Shown: piece by piece, positions 16,122 through 24,404 of the stretch
Numbering within the stretch: the stretch's first letter is position 1
Layout of the letters: every line of letters begins with the position of its first letter
Origin: Alphaproteobacteria bacterium
Lineage (GTDB): Bacteria; Pseudomonadota; Alphaproteobacteria; SMXQ01
Assembly (NCBI GenBank): GCA_030831315.1
Contig: JAURLI010000010.1
Location: forward strand, 1 to 35,681
Reading direction: 5' to 3'
DNA: 35,681 bases
Notes under the pieces: generated by a model
The model's database searches: none
Told to the model about the DNA's origin: nothing
Seen by the model: only the letters and a program-made list of their open reading frames with translations
Position numbers and translations under genes: made by a program

Positions 16122-16880
16122 CTAGTTTTCGCCTGCCAGCGTCGCGTAGTAGCGCCATGACGACCGGACGTTACCCATCAGCGGCGGCATGGCGCCATCG
16201 GACGCAGTGTTTCCTCCATCCTCCCGACCGTAACCCGGAATGAATGTTTTTATATCTTCGTCGGAAATCGATCGGGGCGTACCCAAAAGATACGCTTCGT
16301 AATTCATTTCCGCCAGTTCGTTGATCTTGATCGCGGCGAGCGTCGCTTCCTCCACCGTCGGTCCGACGGTGGTGATGCCGTGACCGCGCATCAGGCAAAT
16401 GCGTGCGCGGCCCATGGCGGCGGCGAACTCCTCGCCCAAAAGATCGTTCTTTATCAGGATGGCGCGGTCGTAAAGCGCCGGCCCTTCGACGGCAAGCCTC
16501 AGGCCGGTCGGATCGTAAGCACCGAAAATCGGTAAAATCTGTTTTTCCGTAATGGTGAAAAGCACCACGGTTTTCGGATGCACGTGAACGACGCTGTTCA
16601 CCTCGGGCCGCATCCGGTAGAGCCAGGAATGAATGAACACTTCCTGCGGTGCCTTCAAGCCATCCGGGCCGTCGAGTTTCTCGCCGTCGCCATCGACCCG
16701 GATGATTTCACCCGCCGTCGTGTAGCGCACGCCCACTTCGTCGCGCCCGCGCGCGCGCACCAGAAAGCCGCCGTCGCAACGGGCGCTGATATGGCCCGTC
16801 GCTGCCTTGGTCAGCCCCAGATTGCCGATGATGCGGCAGGCCTTGGCGACCAGTTCGCGTTGTGCGGCGAATGCATCCAT
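16122..16880 (-). CDS. Class II aldolase/adducin family protein (copy 1)
   Basis: A 252-residue zinc-type enzyme of the class II aldolase fold. The metal ligands are H99 and H101 in VVHVHPKT and H167 in RGHGITT; the catalytic Glu is E80 in PQEVFIH. The usual SGNIS phosphate-binding loop is changed to TGHIS, suggesting a non-phosphorylated substrate. Members include sugar-phosphate aldolases and epimerases, but also decarboxylases of hydroxylated aromatic acids such as 3,4-dihydroxyphthalate decarboxylase, which suits this cluster. ATG 16880 gives the conserved N-terminus; an upstream extension lies within the preceding gene. It follows the RraA genes after 13 bases and precedes the Rieske gene by 27. 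Confidence 0.85.
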   Translation of the reverse strand: MDAFAAQRELVAKACRIIGNLGLTKAATGHISARCDGGFLVRARGRDEVGVRYTTAGEIIRVDGDGEKLDGPDGLKAPQEVFIHSWLYRMRPEVNSVVHVHPKTVVLFTITEKQILPIFGAYDPTGLRLAVEGPALYDRAILIKNDLLGEEFAAAMGRARICLMRGHGITTVGPTVEEATLAAIKINELAEMNYEAYLLGTPRSISDEDIKTFIPGYGREDGGNTASDGAMPPLMGNVRSSWRYYATLAGEN

Positions 16881-16893
16881 CGCGCCCGCCGCC

Positions 16894-17535
16894 CTACTTC
16901 GGCAACGGCGCCCAGCCGTAAAGCTCGATTGTCGACTTGCCCTGCTTGAGCGAGGCGATGGTGCGCGCTTCCTTGTCCTCGCGCGACTGCGAAGCATCAA
17001 GCGCGGCCTTCGCAGCGCCCTGCGGAATGACGACGACACCGTCGCGGTCGCCGTTGATGATGTCGCCGGGCGCCACATCGACATTGCCGATGCGGATCAA
17101 TTGCGCCAATGAGCCGCCTTCGTCCTTGGTCGTGCCCTGGATGGCGAGGCCACGCGAGAACACGGGGAAACCGATCTCTTCCAGAAGGTCGGCATCGCGC
17201 ACGCAGGCATCGATCACCAGACCGGCGAGCCCGCGCTGCTGCGCGGCATGGGCCATGATTTCCCCGAAGTAACCCGCTTCAAACCCGCCGCCGCAATCGA
17301 CCACCAGAATGTCGCCGGGCTTGGCCTGGTAGATGGCGCGATGGATGTTGATGTTGTTGAAGGCCTTGGCCACCACGGTGAAGGCCGGACCGCAGATCTT
17401 CCATGAATTGGACACCGGCTTGATTGCCGCAGGCAACGCCCCCTTGCGGCCCATCGCCTCGTGAATGGTCGCCGACGGGAAGGTCGCCGCCCGCGCGATG
17501 GTGGCCGCATCGGGCCGGAGAAAATCGAAACTCAT
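16894..17535 (-). CDS. RraA-family aldolase-like protein (tandem copy A)
   Basis: A 213-residue RraA/MenG-like fold protein. The active-site Arg-Asp pair is R113-D114 in DACVRDAD, and Glu92 lies 20 residues before the Arg, giving an E-X20-R-D pattern in place of D-X20-R-D known for 4-hydroxy-4-methyl-2-oxoglutarate/4-carboxy-4-hydroxy-2-oxoadipate (HMG/CHA) aldolases. Other family landmarks are CGPAFTV, KPGDILVVD and PVFSRG. HMG/CHA aldolases make pyruvate and a keto acid at the end of protocatechuate and gallate 4,5-cleavage. This copy is the most diverged of the three (it has FNNINIHRAIYQA where the others differ). AGAGG precedes the ATG, five bases after the neighbouring stop. Confidence 0.85.
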   Translation of the reverse strand: MSFDFLRPDAATIARAATFPSATIHEAMGRKGALPAAIKPVSNSWKICGPAFTVVAKAFNNINIHRAIYQAKPGDILVVDCGGGFEAGYFGEIMAHAAQQRGLAGLVIDACVRDADLLEEIGFPVFSRGLAIQGTTKDEGGSLAQLIRIGNVDVAPGDIINGDRDGVVVIPQGAAKAALDASQSREDKEARTIASLKQGKSTIELYGWAPLPK

Positions 17536-17539
17536 GGCG

Positions 17540-18193
17540 TTACCTCTTTGTCTGCAGATTGTGATAGCCGTGCTTCTTGCGGGCATCGACCAGCTTCGCG
17601 CCCGCCCTGACTTCGGCGACGATGCGGGCCTCGGCTTCGGCCACCGCAGTGGCGATGTCGAGGACATCCTTTTCCTTTTCCACCGGAACCACCAGCACGC
17701 CGTCGTCGGAGCCCACGAGGATGTCACCCGGGCGCACCTGCACGTCGCCGAGCGACACGGTGACGTTGGTGCCGTCCACCTCGACCCGGTCCTTGCCCGT
17801 GCGCATGAAGCGCCCGCGCGAAAAGATCGGATAGCCGACCTCGAGCGAGCCGGCAACGTCCCTGCACACGCCATGGATCACGGTGCCCGCAACCCCGCGT
17901 GCTTTCGCCGTGGTCGTCAGGATATCGCCCCATACGGTGCAATCGAGACGCCCCGCATTGTCGAGCACCACCACGCCGCCCGGAGGCACGTCGTCGATGT
18001 AATCGCCGACCGTTCCCTTGACGATTCCGCAGGGCCGGTACTTCAGGGTGAAGGCGCGGCCCACGACGTGATGGCCGTTGGCGAGCGGCGCAATGCCCTG
18101 CGCCATGCCGTGAATGCCGAGCCGGTCGAGCGCGTCGGAGATCGACGCACTGGCGAGCTTCTTGAAACCTTCGATAACGGGATCGGTCGTCAT
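17540..18193 (-). CDS. RraA-family aldolase-like protein (tandem copy B)
   Basis: A 217-residue RraA-like protein. D90-X20-R111-D112 (WGD to GVCRDV) matches the D-X20-R-D pattern of HMG/CHA aldolases, so of the three tandem copies this is the best candidate for a true pyruvate aldolase. Family landmarks are SISDALDRLG near 18, RAFTLKYRP, PPGGVVVLD and YPIFSRG. The ATG is one base after the stop of copy C (TAAAATG), so translation is coupled. Known relatives are cytoplasmic, oligomeric and Mg/Mn-dependent. The activity is inferred from motif and context only. Confidence 0.88.
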   Translation of the reverse strand: MTTDPVIEGFKKLASASISDALDRLGIHGMAQGIAPLANGHHVVGRAFTLKYRPCGIVKGTVGDYIDDVPPGGVVVLDNAGRLDCTVWGDILTTTAKARGVAGTVIHGVCRDVAGSLEVGYPIFSRGRFMRTGKDRVEVDGTNVTVSLGDVQVRPGDILVGSDDGVLVVPVEKEKDVLDIATAVAEAEARIVAEVRAGAKLVDARKKHGYHNLQTKR

Positions 18194-18194
18194 T

Positions 18195-18863
18195 TTATTT
18201 CTTGTCCTTGTTGAGCATCTGTTCGTAGCCGCCGCTTTCCATCACGTGGACGATGGACGCACCCTTGCGCACCGCATCGGCCATGCGCGCCTCGCGGGCA
18301 GCGATTTCCTCGCCCTTGGCGATGACCTCCTCGGCGCGGGCCTGCGGCACGATGATCGTGCCAGAACCGTCCGCGACGACGTAATCGCCGGGGTGAACCT
18401 GCACGCCCGCGAACTGGATTTCCTCGTTCACGCTGTCCTGGATGACGCGCCCGCGCGCGGTGATCGGCACCACGCCCTTGGCATAGACCGGGAATTTCGC
18501 CGCTGCGGAATCATCGATGTCGCGACACGCCCCGTCGATGACGATGCCGGCAAGCCCCTTGGTCGCGGCGGCCAGCGACAGCAGCCCGCCCCAGCCCGGC
18601 ACATCGGTGCGCCCGGCCAGTTCCATCACCAGGACGTCGCCCGGTTCCGCCGCCTCGATCGCCTCGGTGCCGAGGTGACGGGTGGGCTTTTCCACCCCCT
18701 GCGGCTTCAGCTTCACGGTGACCGCGCGCCCGGCGATGCGCGGGCACGGCCACTGCGGACGAATGCCGAGCGTTGCTCCCTTTATGCCAAGCGCATCGAG
18801 CGCATCCGATACGGTGCAGGCATCCAGTTTCGAAAGGCGCTCGACCAGCGCGTCACGTGCCAT
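18195..18863 (-). CDS. RraA-family aldolase-like protein (tandem copy C)
   Basis: A 222-residue RraA-like protein with G93-X20-R114-D115-X2-D118 (DGACRDIDD), the variant pattern with Gly in the position of the aldolase Asp. Other marks are TVSDALDALGIKG, RAVTVKLKP and EPGDVLVME. The start is ATG 18863 with GGGAGA about eight bases upstream; a GTG at 18878 would add five residues with no clear ribosome site. It follows the importer 2 permease by 55 bases. It may be an aldolase, decarboxylase or a regulator-like protein; in plain RraA of E. coli this fold binds RNase E, so the name RraA does not prove aldolase activity. Confidence 0.87.
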   Translation of the reverse strand: MARDALVERLSKLDACTVSDALDALGIKGATLGIRPQWPCPRIAGRAVTVKLKPQGVEKPTRHLGTEAIEAAEPGDVLVMELAGRTDVPGWGGLLSLAAATKGLAGIVIDGACRDIDDSAAAKFPVYAKGVVPITARGRVIQDSVNEEIQFAGVQVHPGDYVVADGSGTIIVPQARAEEVIAKGEEIAAREARMADAVRKGASIVHVMESGGYEQMLNKDKK

Positions 18864-18918
18864 TTGGCAATCTCCCACGGACCAGAATTTTCCTAGACGT
18901 TATCACAGGACGGTGCGT

Positions 18919-20652
18919 TCACCGCAGCCCCGAAAATCCGAAACGCCGGCCGATCAGCCGCGCGATGATCGCCATGCATCCGGTCATGAACACGATCAGC
19001 ACACCGACGACGGCTGCTGCCTCGAATGTGCCATCGACGATGTGATCGACCTGCAGCATGGCGAGCGGCCGGTTTTCGGCGGTCACCAGCATGGCGATCG
19101 TGGACACGTTGCGCGCCGCCGACACGAAAGTAAGCAACGCGACCGCGACCAGCACGGGGCCCAGCAGCGGCAGCACGATGCGCCGGAACGTATAGGCCCA
19201 GGAGCCGCCGGCGATGAAGGAGGCCTCTTCCAGGTCGCGGCCGAGCTGAACCATGTTGCTTTTGACGAGCTGCACACCAGTTGAAATGGAATTGAGAATG
19301 CAGGCGACGATGAGCACGGCGAGCGTGCCGTAAAGCGGCTGGAACAGGTCGACGTTGAGGAACACCCACAGAAGCGCCAGGCCGAGGATGATGCCGGGCA
19401 GGCTGGCAGGCAGCCACGACAGAAAATCGAGAACGCCGCGCGCCGCGTAGCGCGTGCGCACGGAAATATAGGCGACCAGCGAATACCAGAAGACGCCGAT
19501 CAGTGCGGCGGCACCGCCCATCAGCAGCGTGTTCGTCGTCGCGCGCAGCATCGGCGGGTCGGTCAGAACCGCTTCCCAGTGCTCGAAGGTCCAGGCGTCC
19601 TCGAGGCCGAAATGCCCGTAGAGGCTCATGAACGTTCCCATCAGCAGGAACACGATGGGCACCACCGTGATCAGCGTGCCGAAGGCGGTGATGATGCCGA
19701 ACACCGGCCAGCGCCAGCTACGCAGGCGCAGCACGTTGAAGGTGAAGCTGGACGTGACCGTGACGTAGCTGCGCTTGTGCGACAGGTACTGCTGCCAGAA
19801 GATCAGCGGCAGCATGCTGACGAGGATGGCGAGCCCCAGCACCGTCGAGACGCCGAACATCGGCGGATCTTCCTGGATGAACTGGTAGATCTTGGTCGAA
19901 AACACATAGAAGTTGTCGGGCGGCCCCAGGATCAGCTCGATCTCGAAGGATTCGAGCGAATGGATCAGCGAAATGCACAGCGTGATCATGAACGCGGGCA
20001 TCAGCACGGGAATGACGATGCGCCGAAGCGTTCCGAGCGGACTTGCCCCCGAAATGCGCGAAGCTTCCTCCATCGCACCGTCGAGGTTGCGGAAGGCAGG
20101 CGACAGGAAGATGTACTTGGCCGCCACCGAGCGCGCCGCGATATGGGCGAAGATGATGCCGGAGAAGCTGTAGATGTTGAACGGCCCCTCTTCCATCCCG
20201 AACAGGGCGACCGCCGCCTGGTTGGCGAGACCGAACTGCGGATCGAACAGCAGGATCCAGCCCATCAGCACCGGCAGGGCCGGCAGGAAGAAGGCGACCC
20301 AGAAGAACGCATCGATCAGCTTCTTGCCGGGAAGATCGGTGCGCGCCACCGCCCAGGCGATCAGGATCGCCGCCGGGAAGGCTATGACCTCGGTCGCGAT
20401 CACGCGCTTGAAGGTATTGAGGATGGAGGGAACCATGCCCGGCGCGCTCCACGCGGTGCGCCACAGTTCCAGCCCGTAGTATTTCTTGCCGTCCGGCCCT
20501 TCGACCAGGAAGCTCGCATCGATCAGCAACACCAGCGGATAAGCGACCAGCATCAGCATCACGAACAGCACCACGCTGGCCCCGACCGTGCCCGGACGCA
20601 GGCGGCGCAGGAAGCCCGGCCTTGCGGGCGGGGTGATGCCTACTTCGGCCAT
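18919..20652 (-). CDS. ABC transporter permease, fused two-domain type (importer 2)
   Basis: A 577-residue membrane protein with two six-helix halves and two EAA loops, MEEASRISGASP and LEEASFIAGGSW. It is a paralogue of the importer 3 permease (27670) by order, length and loop sequence. The ATG at 20652 overlaps the ATPase gene by 13 bases; the overlap sequence is nearly the same in importer 3, which supports the start and shows common descent of the gene pair. The matching binding protein is probably the Tat-type one at 23262 on the other strand. Downstream come three RraA genes, so uptake and late catabolism are probably co-transcribed. Confidence 0.92.
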   Translation of the reverse strand: MAEVGITPPARPGFLRRLRPGTVGASVVLFVMLMLVAYPLVLLIDASFLVEGPDGKKYYGLELWRTAWSAPGMVPSILNTFKRVIATEVIAFPAAILIAWAVARTDLPGKKLIDAFFWVAFFLPALPVLMGWILLFDPQFGLANQAAVALFGMEEGPFNIYSFSGIIFAHIAARSVAAKYIFLSPAFRNLDGAMEEASRISGASPLGTLRRIVIPVLMPAFMITLCISLIHSLESFEIELILGPPDNFYVFSTKIYQFIQEDPPMFGVSTVLGLAILVSMLPLIFWQQYLSHKRSYVTVTSSFTFNVLRLRSWRWPVFGIITAFGTLITVVPIVFLLMGTFMSLYGHFGLEDAWTFEHWEAVLTDPPMLRATTNTLLMGGAAALIGVFWYSLVAYISVRTRYAARGVLDFLSWLPASLPGIILGLALLWVFLNVDLFQPLYGTLAVLIVACILNSISTGVQLVKSNMVQLGRDLEEASFIAGGSWAYTFRRIVLPLLGPVLVAVALLTFVSAARNVSTIAMLVTAENRPLAMLQVDHIVDGTFEAAAVVGVLIVFMTGCMAIIARLIGRRFGFSGLR

Positions 20653-21752
20653 AGGCTGAGCGCGTCCTTCGGAATGTGCAGCGCGACCGTGTCGCCCTCG
20701 CGCAGACGTTCGGCCCGCGGCACGTAGACCAGCAGATTCGCGCCGCCCGCGCGCACGTGGCATTCGAAACGGTCACCGACGAACAAAAGGGTCTCGACCC
20801 GGCCTTCGAAGGTGTTGTGGTCGGCACCCGCCGCCGCCTTGCCGATACGGATACTTTCGGGCCGGATCGCCGCCGTCAGCGTGGCGCCCGAGGCGGGGCT
20901 GACGCCGCAGAAGGCAGAGGAAACGAGGGTGAGCCCGCCGTCACCGAGCCGGACCTCGGCCTCGGCGCCGCGCAAGGCCGTCACCGCGATCTCGATGCGC
21001 GTCGACAGGCCGATGAAATCACGCACGAACGGGTTGGCGGGATTTTCGTAGAGATCGACCGGATCGCCCACCTGTTCGACACGGCCCGCGTTCATCACCG
21101 CGACGCGGTCGGCAAGGGACAGGGCTTCGGACTGGTCATGGGTAACGAGGATGACGGTGACGCCGACCTGGCGCTGCAACTGCTTCAGTTCGACGCGCAT
21201 CTGTTCGCGCAGCTTGACGTCGAGGTTGCTGAACGGCTCGTCCAGCAACAGGACATCGGGCTTGTAGACGAGTGCGCGGGCCAGCGCCACGCGCTGCTGC
21301 TGGCCGCCGGAAAGCGTCGGCGAGGGCCGGTCCTCGAACCCGCCGAGGCCGACCTGGGCAAGGGTCTCGCGCACGGCGGTCTCGATTTCCCCCGACGGCA
21401 GGTTGCGCAGGCGCAGCGGATAGGCCACGGTTTCGCCTACCGTCAGGTGCGGCCAGATCGCATAGGACTGGAATACCATGCCCATGTTGCGCTTCTGGGG
21501 CGGCACGAAGATATCGTCCTCGGCCGAATAGAGAACATTACCGTTCAGCGTGATGGTGCCGGTATCGGGTGAATCGAGACCCGCGATCTGGCGCAGCGTG
21601 GTCGACTTGCCGCAGCCCGACGGGCCGAGAAGGGCGAAAACCTCGCCCTCGACGATATCAAGGGTCAGGTCGTCAACTGCGCGAAAACTGCCGAACAGCT
21701 TGGAAATATGGGCGAGCCGGAGAAACGGCTTGCCGCTGCCTGCGGAAACGAT
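20640..21752 (-). CDS. ABC transporter ATPase (importer 2), apparent ATC start
   Basis: A Fbp/Pot-type ATPase with a C-terminal TOBE-like region; 370 residues if it starts at ATC 21752. Walker A GPSGCGKST is at 43-51, the signature LSGGQQQ near 147, Walker B VLLLDEP near 167 and the H-loop VTHDQ near 204. The frame from the TGA at 21800 to the Walker A contains no ATG, GTG or TTG; the first such codon is GTG 21506, which would delete Walker A. GGGGAGG sits six bases before ATC 21752, and a perfect TATAAT lies about 40 bases further up. The importer 3 ATPase begins at the corresponding place with ATG. Either a rare ATC start is used or the base at 21750 is wrong or mutated (C in place of G on the plus strand would give ATG). 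It couples ATP hydrolysis to import through the permease at 18919. Confidence 0.9.
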   Translation of the reverse strand: MVSAGSGKPFLRLAHISKLFGSFRAVDDLTLDIVEGEVFALLGPSGCGKSTTLRQIAGLDSPDTGTITLNGNVLYSAEDDIFVPPQKRNMGMVFQSYAIWPHLTVGETVAYPLRLRNLPSGEIETAVRETLAQVGLGGFEDRPSPTLSGGQQQRVALARALVYKPDVLLLDEPFSNLDVKLREQMRVELKQLQRQVGVTVILVTHDQSEALSLADRVAVMNAGRVEQVGDPVDLYENPANPFVRDFIGLSTRIEIAVTALRGAEAEVRLGDGGLTLVSSAFCGVSPASGATLTAAIRPESIRIGKAAAGADHNTFEGRVETLLFVGDRFECHVRAGGANLLVYVPRAERLREGDTVALHIPKDALSLWPK

Positions 21753-21758
21753 GACTGG

Positions 21759-21765
21759 CCTCCCC
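21759..21765 (-). promoter_or_regulatory. Strong ribosome binding site upstream of ATC 21752
   Basis: Minus-strand GGGGAGG is followed by six bases (CCAGTC) and then ATC GTT TCC. The spacing is optimal for ATC 21752 and for no other start in the frame, so it decides the start of the importer 2 ATPase. Confidence 0.6.
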
Positions 21766-21789
21766 GGGCCGGGCTTCCCCGGCCTCTTG

Positions 21790-21795
21790 ATTATA
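21790..21795 (-). promoter_or_regulatory. -10 element of the ATPase/permease/RraA operon
   Basis: A perfect TATAAT on the minus strand, 38 bases before ATC 21752, in an otherwise GC-rich context. No good -35 is found at 16-18 bases (GC-rich there), so an activator may be needed. It is part of the divergent control region with the Rieske gene at 21939. Confidence 0.45.
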
Positions 21796-21833
21796 CGTCA
21801 ACCCGCGCGGCTGCCGCCGATGCCCGCGCTTTC

Positions 21834-21865
21834 TTGACCCTCGGTATCGAGTTCCGTAGTCTAAT
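21834..21865 (+). promoter_or_regulatory. Putative promoter of the Rieske (copy 2) gene
   Basis: TTGACC at 21834-21839 is followed after 17 bases by TAGTCT, or after 20 by TCTAAT (21860-21865). The region downstream to 21895 is AT-rich. It lies about 75 bases before the ATG at 21939. Spacing and -10 are not ideal, so this is tentative. Confidence 0.35.
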
Positions 21866-21938
21866 ATTCGAAAGCGATTTCCCAAATCAAAAAACAAGCG
21901 ACCGGCAACCCGGCACTTGCGCCAGCGAGGACCGCCCG

Positions 21939-23219
21939 ATGACCACCCGTGAAGAAAACGAACTGATGTGCCGCGTCGGACCCGGAACCCCCGGGGGCAA
22001 GATGATGCGCCGCTACTGGCTGCCCGTCGCCCTGTCCGAAGACCTGCCCCGGGGCAGCCGCCCCGTGCCGGTCACGCTGCTCGGCGAACAGCTGGTTCTG
22101 TTCCGCGATGAACAGGGGCGCCCCGGGCTTCTTCAGCGCGCCTGTCCGCACCGCTGCACCGATCTGAGCTATGGCCGCATCGAGGACGGCGGCCTGCGCT
22201 GCCTCTATCATGGCTGGCTTTTCGATGTTGCCGGCAACTGCATGGAGCAGCCGGGCGAGCCGCCCGAGAGCACCTACAAGGACGAGGTCAAGGCGCGGTC
22301 CTATCCGCTTGTCGAAAAGGCCGGAATGATCTTCGGCTACCTCGGCCAGGACGCTCCGCCGGAATTCCCCGACTGGGAGTTTCTGAACGCGAGCGATGAG
22401 CACCGCTGCCTGCTGCGCTCGCACATCGCCTGCAACTGGCTTCAGGCGCTGGAAGGCAACATCGACCCGGTTCATCTCAGCTATCTGCACCGCCCGCTCA
22501 AGCAGGTGGATACGCGCCCGGTGCCGGGCAGCGAAAAGTCGGCGGACCAGTTCTACGGCGACGACCGGCGGCCCAACCTCGATCTCGAGCAGACCGATTA
22601 CGGCATCCGCATCTATTCGATCCGCCGTGCCCCCGAGGACAAGCAGTACGTGCGCATCACCAATTTCATCATGCCGTGCCAAGCGGCCATCGTCGGCAAC
22701 GAAGGGCGCGTGAACGAAGGGTATTCGGTGCACTGGCACGTACCCATCGACGACTACAACAACATGCGCTTCGACTTCGTCTTCAACCGCGTGCGCCCGG
22801 TCGACAAGGAAAAGTACCGCAAGCGGCTCGGCAACCTGACCGGGCCCGACGGCGTGACGAAGCGCAGTCTCGAGAACCGTTATTTCCAGGACCCCGTCGC
22901 CATGCAGACGGAAAACTTCACCGGCATGGGCGGCTCCTTCAACATCCATGACGCCGCCGCCACCGAGAGCATGGGGCCGATCAGCGACCGCACCCAGGAA
23001 CATCTCGCCACCAGCGACCGCATCATCGTGCGCGCCCGCCGCCAGGTGCTGGAAGCCATCGCCGATGTTGCCGAAGGCCGGGAGCCGCGCGGCGTGATCC
23101 GCGATCCCGCGGGCCGCGACCGCTCCCATGTCGTCGTCATGTCGGAGGTTATCCCGCACGACGTCGATCCCAAGGAACACTGGAAAACCCGCGTTCACCG
23201 GTGTCAGGCGGCCGAGTAG
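21939..23219 (+). CDS. Rieske non-heme iron oxygenase, large subunit (copy 2)
   Basis: A 426-residue phthalate 4,5-dioxygenase-type oxygenase. Rieske ligands: C69, H71 (CPHRC) and C88, H91 (CLYHGW). Mononuclear iron: NWLQALEGNIDPVHLSYLH with D176, H179, H184; the late NIHDAAATESMGPISDR stretch is the conserved region with the acidic ligand. The C-terminal end is longer than in copy 1. ATG 21939 gives the shared N-terminus (RVGPGTPGGKMMRRYW), as in copies 1 and 3. It is divergent from the importer 2 operon and followed after 42 bases by a binding protein gene, so the importer 2 substrate is probably its substrate or a precursor. No reductase or ferredoxin gene is adjacent. Confidence 0.94.
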   Translation: MTTREENELMCRVGPGTPGGKMMRRYWLPVALSEDLPRGSRPVPVTLLGEQLVLFRDEQGRPGLLQRACPHRCTDLSYGRIEDGGLRCLYHGWLFDVAGNCMEQPGEPPESTYKDEVKARSYPLVEKAGMIFGYLGQDAPPEFPDWEFLNASDEHRCLLRSHIACNWLQALEGNIDPVHLSYLHRPLKQVDTRPVPGSEKSADQFYGDDRRPNLDLEQTDYGIRIYSIRRAPEDKQYVRITNFIMPCQAAIVGNEGRVNEGYSVHWHVPIDDYNNMRFDFVFNRVRPVDKEKYRKRLGNLTGPDGVTKRSLENRYFQDPVAMQTENFTGMGGSFNIHDAAATESMGPISDRTQEHLATSDRIIVRARRQVLEAIADVAEGREPRGVIRDPAGRDRSHVVVMSEVIPHDVDPKEHWKTRVHRCQAAE

Positions 23220-23261
23220 GCCGCCCGCCCCCAAGACCATAACCATAAGGGAGACTTCACG

Positions 23262-24383
23262 ATGACCGATTCCAACAAGTTCTGGCCGCTCAGCCGGCGC
23301 GACTTCGCCCTTGGCCTCGCGGGAACCGCCGCCGCGACGTCGCTTCTGCGCGGCGTGCCCGCCCTTGCCCAGGACTGGAAGGCGCGCTGGGATCAGGTCG
23401 TCGCCGCCGCCAACAAGGAAGGCGCGCTCGATGTCGCGGGCCCGTCGGGGCGCCAGTGGCAGCAGCTGCTGGCCGATTTCGGCAAGGAATACCCGAAGAT
23501 CAAGACCCGCGTGACCCCCTTCGACAGCCGCGACTTCTGGCCGCGCATCCTCAAGGAACGGGAAGTCGGCAAGCACCTGTGGGACATCCGCGTCGGCGGC
23601 GCCGATACCCAGGTCTATCCGCTGGCCAAGGACGGCGGGCTTGCCGACGTGCGCGCCATGTTCATCCTGCCCGAGGTCGCCGATGAATCGAACTGGTACG
23701 GCGGCTTCGACCACATGTTCCTCGACAATGCCAAGAAATACGTGCCGAGCTTCGGCGCCTATGAAAGCCCGCTGGCGCATACCAACAAAGCTTTCATCAA
23801 GGACGGCGAGATCAAGGACATCAAGGAACTGCTGCTTCCGAAATGGAAGGGCAAGATCGCCATGGCCAATCCGCGCGGCGGCTCCACCGCCGTCAGCATG
23901 GCGCTTCTCTACAAGAAGTTCGGGGCCGACTTCATACGCGAACTGTTCACCAAGCAGCAGCCCGTCGTCGTCAAGAATTCGCGCCAGCTGATGGACTGGT
24001 TCGTGTCGGGCAAATACCCGATCGGCATCGGCCTGCCCAATTCGCAGATCGTCGCCTACCGCAAGCGCGGCGTGAAGATCGACATGGGCAAGGTTGCCGG
24101 TCTCGATATCTGGTCGGTCGGCGTCGCCGGCATCCAAGTACTTCAGCCGCGCCCGCACCCCAACGCGACGATCGTGTTCGTCAACTGGCTGCTGAGCAAG
24201 AAGGGCCAGGAACACGTCATGCCCAAGGTGCGGATCAACAGCCGGCGCAAGGACATTCCCGTCGTCGACAAGCACCGCGAGCTTGACTGGAAGGATTACA
24301 AGGGCGCCGTTTCCGGCCAGACGGAGGAGTTCACCGCCGCCATGCTGGAAGCGAAGAACCTGATCCGCACGCTGGTGAAATAA
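23262..24383 (+). CDS. ABC transporter solute-binding protein, Tat-exported (importer 2)
   Basis: A 373-residue periplasmic binding protein of the ferric/spermidine-like type. The N-terminus has a twin-arginine signal, LSRRDFALG at 10-18, then a hydrophobic stretch and a PALAQ cleavage site near 37. The C-terminal VFVNWLLSKKGQE motif is the family hallmark. Tat export implies the protein folds in the cytoplasm, possibly with a cofactor or bound ligand, unlike the Sec-type binding proteins of importers 1 and 3. ATAAGGGAGA precedes the ATG. It follows Rieske copy 2 and is convergent with the LigB-type gene. Confidence 0.92.
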   Translation: MTDSNKFWPLSRRDFALGLAGTAAATSLLRGVPALAQDWKARWDQVVAAANKEGALDVAGPSGRQWQQLLADFGKEYPKIKTRVTPFDSRDFWPRILKEREVGKHLWDIRVGGADTQVYPLAKDGGLADVRAMFILPEVADESNWYGGFDHMFLDNAKKYVPSFGAYESPLAHTNKAFIKDGEIKDIKELLLPKWKGKIAMANPRGGSTAVSMALLYKKFGADFIRELFTKQQPVVVKNSRQLMDWFVSGKYPIGIGLPNSQIVAYRKRGVKIDMGKVAGLDIWSVGVAGIQVLQPRPHPNATIVFVNWLLSKKGQEHVMPKVRINSRRKDIPVVDKHRELDWKDYKGAVSGQTEEFTAAMLEAKNLIRTLVK

Positions 24384-24386
24384 TAG

Positions 24387-24404
24387 GGGCGGCTCACGCC
24401 GCCC
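24387..24404. terminator. Bidirectional terminator-like hairpin
   Basis: GGGCGGC (24387-24393), loop TCAC, GCCGCCC (24398-24404), followed by TTT on the plus strand. It lies 3 bases after the stop of the binding protein gene, and its loop contains the stop codon of the convergent LigB-type gene. The T-run is short, so strength is uncertain. Confidence 0.5.

Noticed and set aside
21506-21506. GTG 21506 as start of the importer 2 ATPase
   Set aside because: It would remove Walker A and the first 82 residues, which are clearly encoded upstream in the same frame.
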